Assembly (NCBI GenBank): GCA_038527375.1
Contig: JBCBFU010000005.1
Span: 37,833 to 101,832 of the forward strand
Origin: Shimia_B sp038527375
GTDB lineage: Bacteria > Pseudomonadota > Alphaproteobacteria > Rhodobacterales > Rhodobacteraceae
DNA: 64,000 nt
Reading direction: 5' to 3'
Part shown: in pieces, positions 28,550 through 36,006 of the stretch
Position numbering within the stretch: the first letter of the stretch is position 1
Layout: each line of letters begins with the position of its first letter
Notes under the pieces: model-generated
Seen by the model: only the letters and a program-made list of their open reading frames with translations
Database searches by the model: none
What the model was told of the DNA's origin: nothing
Translations under genes and position numbers: made by a program

Positions 28550-29133
28550 GGCAGGGCGCGGACGCGCCGCTTCCGGGGTTGGGGCACAATCGCGGCCCGT
28601 CGATGGAGCGCGGCTATGCCTATCGCAAACACTGCTGGAGCAAGGCGCGCGCGGCGCTGGTGCCGACGCTGCCGTTGATGGTCCTGAAGATGCGGGTCGC
28701 CCGGGCCAAGGAGCTGGGGCTGGACTACAAAACCTATGCCGGGGTGCGCGCGTCCACCGGGCGCGACGTGATCGGGTTCCTCTTTTCGTCAAACGCCTTG
28801 CGTCTGGTGCGCACAGAGTTGGCGGAAGAGACCGGGCGCAAGGTCGCCGCAATCCGGGAGGCGGGCAAACTGGCCTTGGTGCATCCACCGCTTGATCCCG
28901 CTGCAGTGGCCGAGGCCAATCCGACGCTCACCGATGTGGCCGCCGCGCCGCGTTTCACCGATCCCTGGCCGCAGATGCGCGATACGGTTCGCGGCGTAAT
29001 TCGGGCCAACGGCTTGCCCTCGGACGGGGTTCTTGTCATTGGCGACACGACATTGGAACGCGAGTGGTCGGATGCCGGCCGCACCGCAGGGTACCTGCCC
29101 GCCGACCGCTATTTTGGAGCCGCCGCGCCATGA
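28525..29133 (+). CDS. Unknown protein coupled to riboflavin genes
   Basis: This 202-residue soluble protein is of no family I can name. It has a PGLGHNRGPSMERGYAYRK segment near residue 17, a basic central part (HCWSKARAALVPTLPLMVLK, RVARAKELGLDYKTYAGVRAS) and no signal peptide. It starts with GTG, overlapping the ribE stop by 4 bp, and ends overlapping the ribBX start by 4 bp, so it is tightly coupled to riboflavin synthesis. The first residues (SISGPSK) are encoded by an interspersed repeat, so an internal ATG at 28603 is an alternative start, though without a clear ribosome site. Confidence 0.72.
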   Translation: MSISGPSKGQGADAPLPGLGHNRGPSMERGYAYRKHCWSKARAALVPTLPLMVLKMRVARAKELGLDYKTYAGVRASTGRDVIGFLFSSNALRLVRTELAEETGRKVAAIREAGKLALVHPPLDPAAVAEANPTLTDVAAAPRFTDPWPQMRDTVRGVIRANGLPSDGVLVIGDTTLEREWSDAGRTAGYLPADRYFGAAAP

Positions 29134-30281
29134 GCCCAAGTGCCAACCCCGAGACTGCCCCCTACGAATCCCCCGGTCCCGTCGAACAGGACTGGTCGGA
29201 CGCGATCTCCAGCGTGGAAGAGATCATCGAGGATGCCCGCAACGGCAAGATGTTCATTCTTGTCGATCACGAGGACCGCGAAAACGAAGGCGATTTGGTG
29301 ATCCCCGCGCAATGGGCCACGCCAGATGCGATCAATTTCATGGCCACCCATGGGCGCGGGCTGATCTGCCTGTCGATGCCGGGTGAACGCATCGACGCGC
29401 TGGGCCTGCCTTTGATGGCCTCGCAGAACTCCTCGCGCCATGAGACGGCGTTTACGGTGTCGATCGAGGCGCGCGAGGGTGTGACAACCGGGATCTCTGC
29501 GGCCGACCGGGCGCGCACCGTGGCCGTGGCCGTGGATGCATCAAAAGGCGCGCAAGACATCGCGACGCCCGGGCACGTGTTCCCGCTGCGCGCGCGTGAT
29601 GGTGGCGTGCTGGTGCGCGCAGGCCATACGGAGGCCGCCGTCGATATCTCGCGTCTGGCCGGGCTGAACCCGTCGGGCGTGATCTGCGAAATCATGAACG
29701 AAGACGGCTCCATGAGCCGCCTGCCGGAACTTGTGGCCTTTGCACAGCTTCACAACCTCAAGATCGGCACGATCAGTGATCTGATCGCCTATCGCCGCAA
29801 GCACGACAACCTCGTGCGCGTCCGCCAAGAGCAGGTCATCCAGTCCGAGTTTGGCGGCGATTGGACGCTGCGCATCTATACGGATGAAACGCAGGGGGCC
29901 GAACATATCGCCCTGATCAAGGGCGACGTCGACGATGGCCAACCCTGCCTCGTGCGGATGCATTCGATGGATCCCCTGCTGGATCTGGTGGGGACGGGGC
30001 CCAAGGGGCGTGCGGATGAATTTCAGGACGCCATGCGCCTGATCGCAGAGGAAGGCCGCGGCGCGGTGGTGCTGTTGCGCGACCTGCACATGAAGCTCGC
30101 AGCCTCCGAAGAGGTGTCGCCCCAGACGCTGCGCCAATACGGGCTGGGGGCGCAGATCCTGAGCTCTCTGGGGATCGAAAAGCTGATCCTGATGACAAAC
30201 TCTCCCACGCCCAAGGTTGTCGGGCTCGATGCCTACGGGCTCGAGATCGTGGGGACCCGCAAGATATCGGAGTTGGGCTGA
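29130..30281 (+). CDS. ribB: 3,4-Dihydroxy-2-butanone-4-phosphate synthase with degenerate GTP cyclohydrolase II domain (RibBX)
   Basis: This 383-residue protein has a complete RibB domain (DHEDRENEGDLVIPAQ, THGRGLICLSM, TPGHVFPLRARDGG), which makes dihydroxybutanone phosphate from ribulose 5-phosphate. The C-terminal half is GTP cyclohydrolase II-like but lacks the zinc cysteines: the usual RxHSxC...RCDCxxQL reads RMHSMDPLLDLVG here. The later GAQILSSLG and TNSPTPK segments remain. Such RibBX hybrids are known in proteobacteria and their second domain is inactive as a cyclohydrolase. The start ATG overlaps the upstream stop (ATGA). Confidence 0.93.
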   Translation: MSPSANPETAPYESPGPVEQDWSDAISSVEEIIEDARNGKMFILVDHEDRENEGDLVIPAQWATPDAINFMATHGRGLICLSMPGERIDALGLPLMASQNSSRHETAFTVSIEAREGVTTGISAADRARTVAVAVDASKGAQDIATPGHVFPLRARDGGVLVRAGHTEAAVDISRLAGLNPSGVICEIMNEDGSMSRLPELVAFAQLHNLKIGTISDLIAYRRKHDNLVRVRQEQVIQSEFGGDWTLRIYTDETQGAEHIALIKGDVDDGQPCLVRMHSMDPLLDLVGTGPKGRADEFQDAMRLIAEEGRGAVVLLRDLHMKLAASEEVSPQTLRQYGLGAQILSSLGIEKLILMTNSPTPKVVGLDAYGLEIVGTRKISELG

Positions 30282-30805
30282 TGGCCGGACATTCTGACAA
30301 CGACATGGCGCTGCCCCAATTCGACAAGCCTGCGAAGGCGTTGATCGTGGCCGCGCCCTATTACACCAAGATCGCGGAGCAGCAGCTGGCCTCGGCCCGC
30401 GCGGTAATCGAGGCCACGGGCGCGACCCATGACCTGGTCGAAGTGCCCGGGTCGCTGGAAATCCCATCTGCCATCGCCATGGCGCACCGGATGTCGAACT
30501 TTGACATGTATGTCGCGCTGGGCTGTGTGATCCGGGGCCGGACGAGCCATTATGACGTTGTCGTCGAACAGTCGGCGCACGGGATCATGCTGTTGGGCCT
30601 GCAGGGCCTGTGCATCGGAAACGGGATCATCACCGTCGAGAACATGGAACAGGCCGAAGAGCGCGCCGATGCCGCGCGCCTGAATACCGCGGGGGCTGCG
30701 GCAGAGGCAGCGGTGCACCTGCTGGCGCTGCAACGCAAATGGGGTGCGCCCAAGGGCGGGATCGGGTTCCGCCCGACGCTGGATGAAGAGATCAAGCTGG
30801 CATGA
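30281..30805 (+). CDS. ribH: 6,7-Dimethyl-8-ribityllumazine synthase
   Basis: This 174-residue enzyme condenses the pyrimidine and butanone precursors to lumazine and normally forms an icosahedral or decameric cage. It has ALIVAAPYYTKIAEQQL, VEVPGSLEIPSAIAMAHRM, ALGCVIRGRTSHYDVV and ITVENMEQAEERAD. The start overlaps the ribBX stop by one base, and the end overlaps nusB by 4 bp. Confidence 0.97.
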   Translation: MAGHSDNDMALPQFDKPAKALIVAAPYYTKIAEQQLASARAVIEATGATHDLVEVPGSLEIPSAIAMAHRMSNFDMYVALGCVIRGRTSHYDVVVEQSAHGIMLLGLQGLCIGNGIITVENMEQAEERADAARLNTAGAAAEAAVHLLALQRKWGAPKGGIGFRPTLDEEIKLA

Positions 30806-31269
30806 CGCTGTCCAACAACCAAAAACGCAAGATGCGCTCTGCCGCGCGGCTTTATGCTGTGCAGGCGCTGTTCCAGATGGAGACATCGGGGCAGTCGACG
30901 AGGGAAGTCGAGCGCGAGTTCGAGGATCACCGATTTGGCGAGATCCTCGAAGAGGGCGAGATGCAGGAAGGCGACGTTGACCACTTCCGCGAGGTTGTAG
31001 ACCGGGCCGTCAATGAGCAGGCCAAAATCGACCAGATGACGGACCGCGCGCTGGTGGCGAAGTGGCCGATTGCGCGGATCGACCCCACGCTGCGGGCGCT
31101 TTTCCGCGCGGCGGGGGCGGAATTGGTGGACACTGCCGCGCCGCCCAAAGTCGTGATCGTGGAATATATGGATGTGGCCAGCGCCTTTTTCCCGGATGGC
31201 AAAGAGGCCAAATTCGTCAATGCCGTTCTGGACCACATGGCGCGCGAGGCGCGTCCCCAGGCGTTCTGA
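30802..31269 (+). CDS. nusB: Transcription antitermination factor NusB
   Basis: This 155-residue all-helical RNA-binding protein works with NusE (S10) in rRNA antitermination. It has SAARLYAVQALFQMETSG at the N-terminus and the C-terminal IDPTLRALFRAAGAEL and KEAKFVNAVLDHMAREARP. The ribH-nusB pair is widely conserved. Start ATG overlaps the ribH stop by 4 bp. Confidence 0.96.
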   Translation: MTLSNNQKRKMRSAARLYAVQALFQMETSGQSTREVEREFEDHRFGEILEEGEMQEGDVDHFREVVDRAVNEQAKIDQMTDRALVAKWPIARIDPTLRALFRAAGAELVDTAAPPKVVIVEYMDVASAFFPDGKEAKFVNAVLDHMAREARPQAF

Positions 31270-31272
31270 TTC

Positions 31273-32100
31273 ATGGCCGCGATGCCGCCTCTGGACTGGG
31301 TGAATGACCCACCGGATGTGTTGCGGCGGTCCTATGCCGACACGCGCGCCGCGCTGGCGGGTGACGCGCCTGGGGACGTCCGGGTGTCGGACATCGCCAT
31401 CGCCGGTGTGACGGGCCTTCACTTCACCCCGCTAGGCGCAGGCGCGCGCGCGCCGATCCTCTATTTCCACGGGGGCGGCTGGGTCGTGGGTAGTCCGCAG
31501 ACGCATGTGGCGCTGTGTGCATGGTTGGCAAAACTGTCAGGCCGCGTGGTGATATCGGCGGCCTACAGGCTTGCGCCTGAGCATCGCTATCCCGCGCAGC
31601 GCAAGGACGCGCGCGCGGTCTTGGCTGCGGTCTCAGATCGCTTTGGCCGTGTCTTTGTCGCAGGGGACAGTGCAGGGGCGGCGATGGCGCTCTGGGCTGA
31701 TGCCGGGGCGTCTTCGGCGGTTTTGGGCGTCGTCGGGCTCTACGGCGCCTTTGGCGTAACCGACAGCCCCTCGATCCGCGCCTTCGGACCTGCGTCGGAT
31801 GGCTTGCAACGGGCCGATATCGTCAGCTTTTACAAGAGGCTGGGGCTTGAGGATGCGAGCGTCATCCGGGCCGATTTTGGGGCGTCAGGCGCACCTGTGT
31901 TGTTGATCAAAGCCGCAGAAGACAGCCTTGCCGATGATGCGGATATCCTCGCCGCCCACCTGACGGAGCGCCAAATTGATATCTGGACAGCACCCGGTCA
32001 GCCGCACGCGTTCCTGCAACAGGTCGGGCGCAACGCCGCCGCGCGCTATTGGATGGCGCGCGTGGCGAGTTGGATCAACGCACGCGACGCAGACCGTTGA
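31273..32100 (+). CDS. Alpha/beta hydrolase, hormone-sensitive-lipase family
   Basis: This 275-residue serine hydrolase has the oxyanion motif YFHGGGWVVGS, the nucleophile elbow FVAGDSAGAAM, a likely catalytic Asp in AAEDSLADD and His in GQPHAFLQ. HSL-type enzymes cleave short esters; the substrate is unknown. It follows nusB by 3 bp and may be the last gene of the riboflavin operon. A second HSL-family hydrolase lies at 45956-46882. Confidence 0.87.
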   Translation: MAAMPPLDWVNDPPDVLRRSYADTRAALAGDAPGDVRVSDIAIAGVTGLHFTPLGAGARAPILYFHGGGWVVGSPQTHVALCAWLAKLSGRVVISAAYRLAPEHRYPAQRKDARAVLAAVSDRFGRVFVAGDSAGAAMALWADAGASSAVLGVVGLYGAFGVTDSPSIRAFGPASDGLQRADIVSFYKRLGLEDASVIRADFGASGAPVLLIKAAEDSLADDADILAAHLTERQIDIWTAPGQPHAFLQQVGRNAAARYWMARVASWINARDADR

Positions 32101-32109
32101 ACCGGGCCG

Positions 32110-32667
32110 TCAGACCGGGCAGGGGGCCGCGACCCGCGCGATGGCCCCGTCGCTGAACACGCCCTCGTCTGCACCGCTGCGCACCGAGGCGCCTGCGATT
32201 TCGCCGCCAGACACGCGGATCTGACCCAGATCGCTGCCGGCAGTGTCGTCCACGTCGATGGTAAAGGCCACCGCAGCCCCCGGCGGCAATTCCGCAAGGT
32301 TCAGCGTGATTTCGGTATCCCCGTCCAAGGTGGCCGTTGTGCCCGTCACATAGTCGCCGCCCGCCGCCAATTCGAACGGCTGAAAGACCTCGACGCCGGC
32401 ACCTGCGCCTGTCGTGTCAAAGATCAGGCCGGCGGCAGAGCCCGCAAGGTCGATTGTGATGTCGGATGCGCCGAGGGCGCAGTCGGCGACGTTGGTGATC
32501 GTAAAGCGATCCTTGGGTGCGCTTTCTGTAAAGCGCACTTCGATATCCGCACGCGCGAGGCTGGGCGCTGCCAACAGAGCGATCATCACCGCGCAACATG
32601 TTTGCACACCATGGGCGCGAGACCGCAGTCGGGAGTTAGACTGCGAAAGACCTGGGATAAGGGACAT
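32110..32667 (-). CDS. Secreted protein, possibly aggregation-factor-like
   Basis: This 185-residue protein carries a signal peptide (CCAVMIALLAAPSLARA, cleaved near residue 40) and a low-charge, Gly/Thr/Asp-rich mature domain (NVADCALGASDITIDLAG, DTTGAGAGVEVF) resembling bacterial extracellular beta-sandwich proteins that are often annotated as aggregation-factor core in Rhodobacteraceae. That name is tentative. The ATG at 32667 is preceded by GGAGG. It lies downstream of luxI on the same strand. A lux-box-like palindrome sits 139 bp before its start, which suggests quorum control. Confidence 0.65.
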   Translation of the reverse strand: MSLIPGLSQSNSRLRSRAHGVQTCCAVMIALLAAPSLARADIEVRFTESAPKDRFTITNVADCALGASDITIDLAGSAAGLIFDTTGAGAGVEVFQPFELAAGGDYVTGTTATLDGDTEITLNLAELPPGAAVAFTIDVDDTAGSDLGQIRVSGGEIAGASVRSGADEGVFSDGAIARVAAPCPV

Positions 32668-32805
32668 GTGATCCTCCGTTGGCAACACGTATCCAACGAC
32701 GTAGTGCGCGGGTTCCGTCGCACGAATTTAATTTTCTACACCATGCGGAGGGGTGAAAGTGGCGGGCCCGCAATCGCAGCCGTGCGGCGCGCAAAATTCC
32801 CGAGG

Positions 32806-32821
32806 ACCTGTATGTACAGGT
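32806..32821. promoter_or_regulatory. Lux-box-like palindrome
   Basis: ACCTGTA-TG-TACAGGT is a perfect palindrome. Its arms equal the arms of the classical Vibrio fischeri lux box (ACCTGTA-N6-TACAGGT), but the spacer is 2 rather than 6 bp. It lies 139 bp upstream of the secreted-protein gene and downstream of luxI, next to two LuxR-family genes. Binding by the local LuxR is inferred; the shorter spacing may change or prevent it. Confidence 0.5.
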
Positions 32822-32915
32822 GGGCACCAGGTAACTGAACCAGGATCCAGACAGAGCCAGCACCCTCGGATTTGCTTAAGGCCACCGGAATTTAGCCGTC
32901 ACGAGAAGGGCAGCA

Positions 32916-32951
32916 CCCGCCGACCCCCGACATAGGTCCGGGTCCGGCGGG
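32916..32951. terminator. GC-rich stem-loop after luxI
   Basis: CCCGCCGACCC pairs with GGGTCCGGCGGG with one bulged base and a 13-nt loop, 35 bp past the luxI stop. The position suits a luxI terminator. There is no T-tract on the luxI sense strand, so it is not a canonical intrinsic terminator. Confidence 0.45.
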
Positions 32952-32985
32952 CGACAAGTCCCCATAACGCAGCAAACGTCGACAG

Positions 32986-33615
32986 TCATTCCGCGGCAAT
33001 GGCGCGGCCGCTTTGCGACAGGCGCGCGCTGGGGATGGCAGGCATCGCCAAGACCGCATATTTGCGCCCGTCCTCTGCACTTGTGTAGGGCGTCCCCAAC
33101 CGCGTGGCCCCGAAGCCAAGCTGGCGCAAGGCGCGCATCAGCGGCAGCGGGCTGAGCGAGATCAACTGATGCCCGCCATTAGCCTGCGCGATTTCCACAA
33201 GACCGCTGACAATCAGCAGCAGCGCTTCGGTCCGGTCCTCTTGCGTGGCGACTTCGTGCGCGATGACCAGACGGGTGCATTCCCAGACGCCGTCATCTTC
33301 GATCAAATGGGGCAGCGCGCCCGATGGAATGGCATCCAGCGACCCCTCCAATGCGTCGCGTAACATGTAGGTGGAGGCCCCCCAACGCGCCGTGGTCGGT
33401 GCGATCCGTGCCCCGCCGATCACCCGCCCCAGATCATCGAGCACCAGCGAGTAGTGCGCTTGCGGCGTGTCGTATTGATCCATCTCGGCCTGCCCATCAT
33501 TTGGGATGTCCCATCCCATCTGATCGACAAAAAAGCGTTTCCGCAGGCACAGGAACTGGTGCCAGGCATCCCCGTGTTCGTGCAGCGTCGACAAGTTAAA
33601 GGTGATTTTCCGCAT
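32986..33615 (-). CDS. Acyl-homoserine-lactone synthase (LuxI family)
   Basis: This 209-residue enzyme makes an N-acyl homoserine lactone from S-adenosylmethionine and an acyl carrier. The eight residues conserved in LuxI proteins are present: Arg25, Phe29 and Trp35 (LRKRFFVDQMGW), Asp46 and Asp49 (EMDQYD), Arg70 (GGARIAPT), Glu112 and Arg115 (WECTRLVI). The acyl-chain specificity cannot be read from sequence. AAGGAG precedes the start. It lies 132 bp downstream of luxR on the same strand. Confidence 0.95.
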   Translation of the reverse strand: MRKITFNLSTLHEHGDAWHQFLCLRKRFFVDQMGWDIPNDGQAEMDQYDTPQAHYSLVLDDLGRVIGGARIAPTTARWGASTYMLRDALEGSLDAIPSGALPHLIEDDGVWECTRLVIAHEVATQEDRTEALLLIVSGLVEIAQANGGHQLISLSPLPLMRALRQLGFGATRLGTPYTSAEDGRKYAVLAMPAIPSARLSQSGRAIAAE

Positions 33616-33747
33616 TATCTCTCTCCTTCTGAGCGAGACAATCTAAGCGCGAGTGGGGATATTTGTTAATGCCGTATAGGGAGAGTCGGAGCAAATCGAC
33701 CCAGCGGAAACTTAAGATTTCATGAAGTGGCCGCGCGCTTTGCGCCG

Positions 33748-34356
33748 TCACAAAAGCCCATGTTCCGACGCAATCGCCACGGCTTGGACAGATGTCCGCG
33801 CCTTCAGTTTGCGTTTGGCGTTGGTCAGACGGGCTTTGACCGCGCTTTCCGAGATGCCGAGGATATGTGCGATCTGTTTGAAGCGCATGCCGTCACGAAC
33901 AAAGCGCAGGGCCTCGGTCTCGGCGTCGGTCAGGGCGCTGGGGCGTGTCTTGGCCGTATGAAGCTCTTCAATATAGCTCCGAAGGCGCGCGCATTCGTCA
34001 GGCGTGTGTTCGCGGTCGCCGCGGGCAAACGACCCATAGCTCCGTTCACCGGTGTCCGAATCGAGCAGGCTGATCACGGTGCCGAAATGCATGCCGTAGC
34101 TTTGGGCTGCCGGCAGAATGCCCAAGGCGTCATCGGCTTGCAGGGCCGACCATGTCGAGGTGCCTGTATTTTGATACATCCATTTGACAACCGGATCGAA
34201 CAGCATGAACCCGTTTGCCGTGTATTCATTGACCCAAGCATCGGGAAAGCGATTGTCTTCGAACAATGGAAACGCAAAACGGATACGTATTGCGACATAC
34301 GAACCTGCCGGGGAAACCTCTGAAAGGAGGGCGTTTCCTTCCGGTTTAGGCGTCAT
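33748..34356 (-). CDS. LuxR family quorum-sensing transcriptional regulator
   Basis: This 202-residue regulator has an N-terminal autoinducer-binding domain with the conserved Trp41, Tyr45, Asp54, Pro55 and Trp69 (AWVNEYTANGF, FDPVVKW), and a C-terminal GerE-type helix-turn-helix (LTDAETEALRFVRDGMRF then QIAHILGISESAVKARL). The ATG at 34356 follows AAAGG; an in-frame TTG seven codons upstream is an alternative. It is somewhat shorter than canonical LuxR proteins (about 235-250). It precedes luxI and is divergent from the HTH-less paralogue at 34476. Confidence 0.93.
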   Translation of the reverse strand: MTPKPEGNALLSEVSPAGSYVAIRIRFAFPLFEDNRFPDAWVNEYTANGFMLFDPVVKWMYQNTGTSTWSALQADDALGILPAAQSYGMHFGTVISLLDSDTGERSYGSFARGDREHTPDECARLRSYIEELHTAKTRPSALTDAETEALRFVRDGMRFKQIAHILGISESAVKARLTNAKRKLKARTSVQAVAIASEHGLL

Positions 34357-34379
34357 ACGGGCTGTACCTTTCGCCAATT

Positions 34380-34399
34380 GGACTCAGTGCGCGGAGTCC
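34380..34399. promoter_or_regulatory. 20-bp inverted repeat between the two luxR-type genes
   Basis: GGACTC-N8-GAGTCC is a perfect 6-8-6 inverted repeat of total length 20 bp, the same length as lux boxes, located 24 bp before luxR and 76 bp before the paralogue. It is a candidate LuxR operator for the divergent pair. Its sequence does not follow the canonical ACCTGTA arms. Confidence 0.45.
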
Positions 34400-34475
34400 G
34401 TACTGTTACCAGAGCGCACGGTGCTGGTGCGCCACCGCGGTACCACACCTTCTTAATCGTGAGGGCTTTGACACG

Positions 34476-34958
34476 ATGTCTCAACCGACCCCTATCTTGC
34501 CCCTTCTGGAGAGCCTCGATCAGGCTTGCCCCGGCGGTTACGCGGTCGCGCTTCATGTTAAGTTCACGACCCCCCGCTACTTGTTCCAAACCTATCCTGA
34601 AACGTGGAACGCCCACTATACGCAAAACGGGTATGTCATGCAGGACCCAACGGTGCATTGGGGGTTCCAGAATACGGGCATTAAACCATGGGCTGACCTA
34701 AAGGACCATGATCCTGCGGGTATTTTGGCGCAAGCGGCAGAGTTTGGCCTCGCGTTTGGCTTCACCTATGCAACGGATGCGGGTGGATCGCGGAGCGTGA
34801 CCAGCTTTGCCCGCGCCGATCGCAGCTATACGGCGGAGGAATGTGCCGCCATTGCCGCAGTGATCGACACTCTTCACGCGGTTACGGGCGAGGACCGCGA
34901 GCTGACCGCCGAAGACAAGGCGACCCTGCGCCTGCGGTCGGTCGTGTTGCCCGGCTGA
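34476..34958 (+). CDS. LuxR-type autoinducer-binding protein without DNA-binding domain
   Basis: This 160-residue protein aligns along its length with the signal-binding half of the neighbouring LuxR. It keeps Trp44, Tyr48, Asp57, Pro58 and Trp72 (ETWNAHYTQNGY, QDPTVHWGFQNTG) and SFARADRSYTAEEC. It ends at RELTAEDKATLRLRSVVLPG, exactly where the helix-turn-helix begins in LuxR. No HTH remnant follows: the spacer to the mmcB start is under 70 bp. So it is HTH-less. It could titrate signal or form inactive heterodimers with LuxR, as truncated TraR-type proteins do; this is inferred. Confidence 0.88.
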   Translation: MSQPTPILPLLESLDQACPGGYAVALHVKFTTPRYLFQTYPETWNAHYTQNGYVMQDPTVHWGFQNTGIKPWADLKDHDPAGILAQAAEFGLAFGFTYATDAGGSRSVTSFARADRSYTAEECAAIAAVIDTLHAVTGEDRELTAEDKATLRLRSVVLPG

Positions 34959-35000
34959 CGCGGCGGATGTGACGCGTGCCGCACGCGGCGGGTTGCTTTT

Positions 35001-35015
35001 GTTCACAATTTGTTC
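35001..35015 (+). promoter_or_regulatory. LexA box before mmcB
   Basis: GTTCACAATTTGTTC is an exact match to the alphaproteobacterial LexA operator GTTC-N7-GTTC. It lies 12 bp before the chosen mmcB start, a position that would block transcription. mmcB is a known damage-inducible gene in Caulobacter, which fits. Confidence 0.85.
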
Positions 35016-35027
35016 ATGTTTGAGGGC

Positions 35028-35501
<474 letters not shown>

Positions 35502-35511
35502 CGGCTGTGCG

Positions 35512-35700
35512 TTACCCTTGGCTGGCTTGCGCCGCGGCTGCCGCGGCCATCAGTTCTTCGGCGATCTCACGGGCCTCATCAGGCTCGAAATCCATCGGAA
35601 TTTCGGTGCTGCCCGCTTCGATAAACAGCCGCACCATGCCCTGATCGGTGGGGCCGATCTGCAAATTCGCCTCGATATCACGTTCGGTGTTGATGCCCAT
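35512..35700 (-). CDS. Small conserved acidic protein, DUF6324-like
   Basis: This 62-residue cytoplasmic protein (MGINTERDIEANLQIGPTDQ, MDFEPDEAREIAEELMAAA) matches my recollection of a small Rhodobacteraceae family of unknown function. It is compact and acidic, with a C-terminal Ala-rich helix. GGAGA precedes its start. It is convergent with mmcB, 10 bp apart. Confidence 0.75.
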   Translation of the reverse strand: MGINTERDIEANLQIGPTDQGMVRLFIEAGSTEIPMDFEPDEAREIAEELMAAAAAAQASQG

Positions 35701-35884
35701 TGCACTCTCCGTTCCCTAGGCGGCTGCGGTGGGGGATGATTAGGGTACGCGCACCTTGGGCTGCAAGGGTGGAATGCACACACGGCGCGCCTTGTCAGGG
35801 ATATCTACGCGGGGTCACGGCCGGTCCATGGGCGGCGAAAGGCACTTGCAAAGGGGAAGGCGGCTCTGCTAATCGGCATCGCGT

Positions 35885-35961
35885 GCCGCCTTAGCTCAGT
35901 AGGTTAGAGCGCCTGATTGTGGATCAGGAGGTCCCCCGTTCGAGCCGGGGAGGTGGTACCA
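35885..35961 (+). tRNA. tRNA-His (GTG anticodon), CCA encoded
   Basis: The cloverleaf is complete: acceptor GCCGCCT/AGGTGGT (7 bp with two G-U pairs), D arm with GCTC/GAGC, anticodon arm CCTGA-TTGTGGA-TCAGG with GTG at positions 34-36, and T arm CCCCG-TTCGAGC-CGGGG. The base before the acceptor is T, not the universal G-1, and the discriminator is A rather than C. That pattern is typical of alphaproteobacterial tRNA-His. CCA is encoded at 35959-35961. Confidence 0.97.
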
Positions 35962-36006
35962 CTCCCCACTCTTGCAGCAGTACCTCTTCAGGTCAGCGGT
36001 CGCGCG

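Larger units (their letters stand above)
32668..32985. other. 318-bp intergenic region between luxI and the secreted-protein gene
   Basis: I see no protein gene here. From the luxI side it holds a strong stem-loop at 32916-32951, a 16-bp palindrome of lux-box half-sites at 32806-32821, and an AT-rich stretch (32724-32744) that could contain the promoter of the secreted-protein gene, then a normal ribosome site. Confidence 0.6.

Noticed and set aside
34959..35027. Frameshifted HTH downstream of the short luxR paralogue
   Set aside because: The space before mmcB is only 69 bp, too short for the roughly 60-residue HTH, and no frame reads like one.
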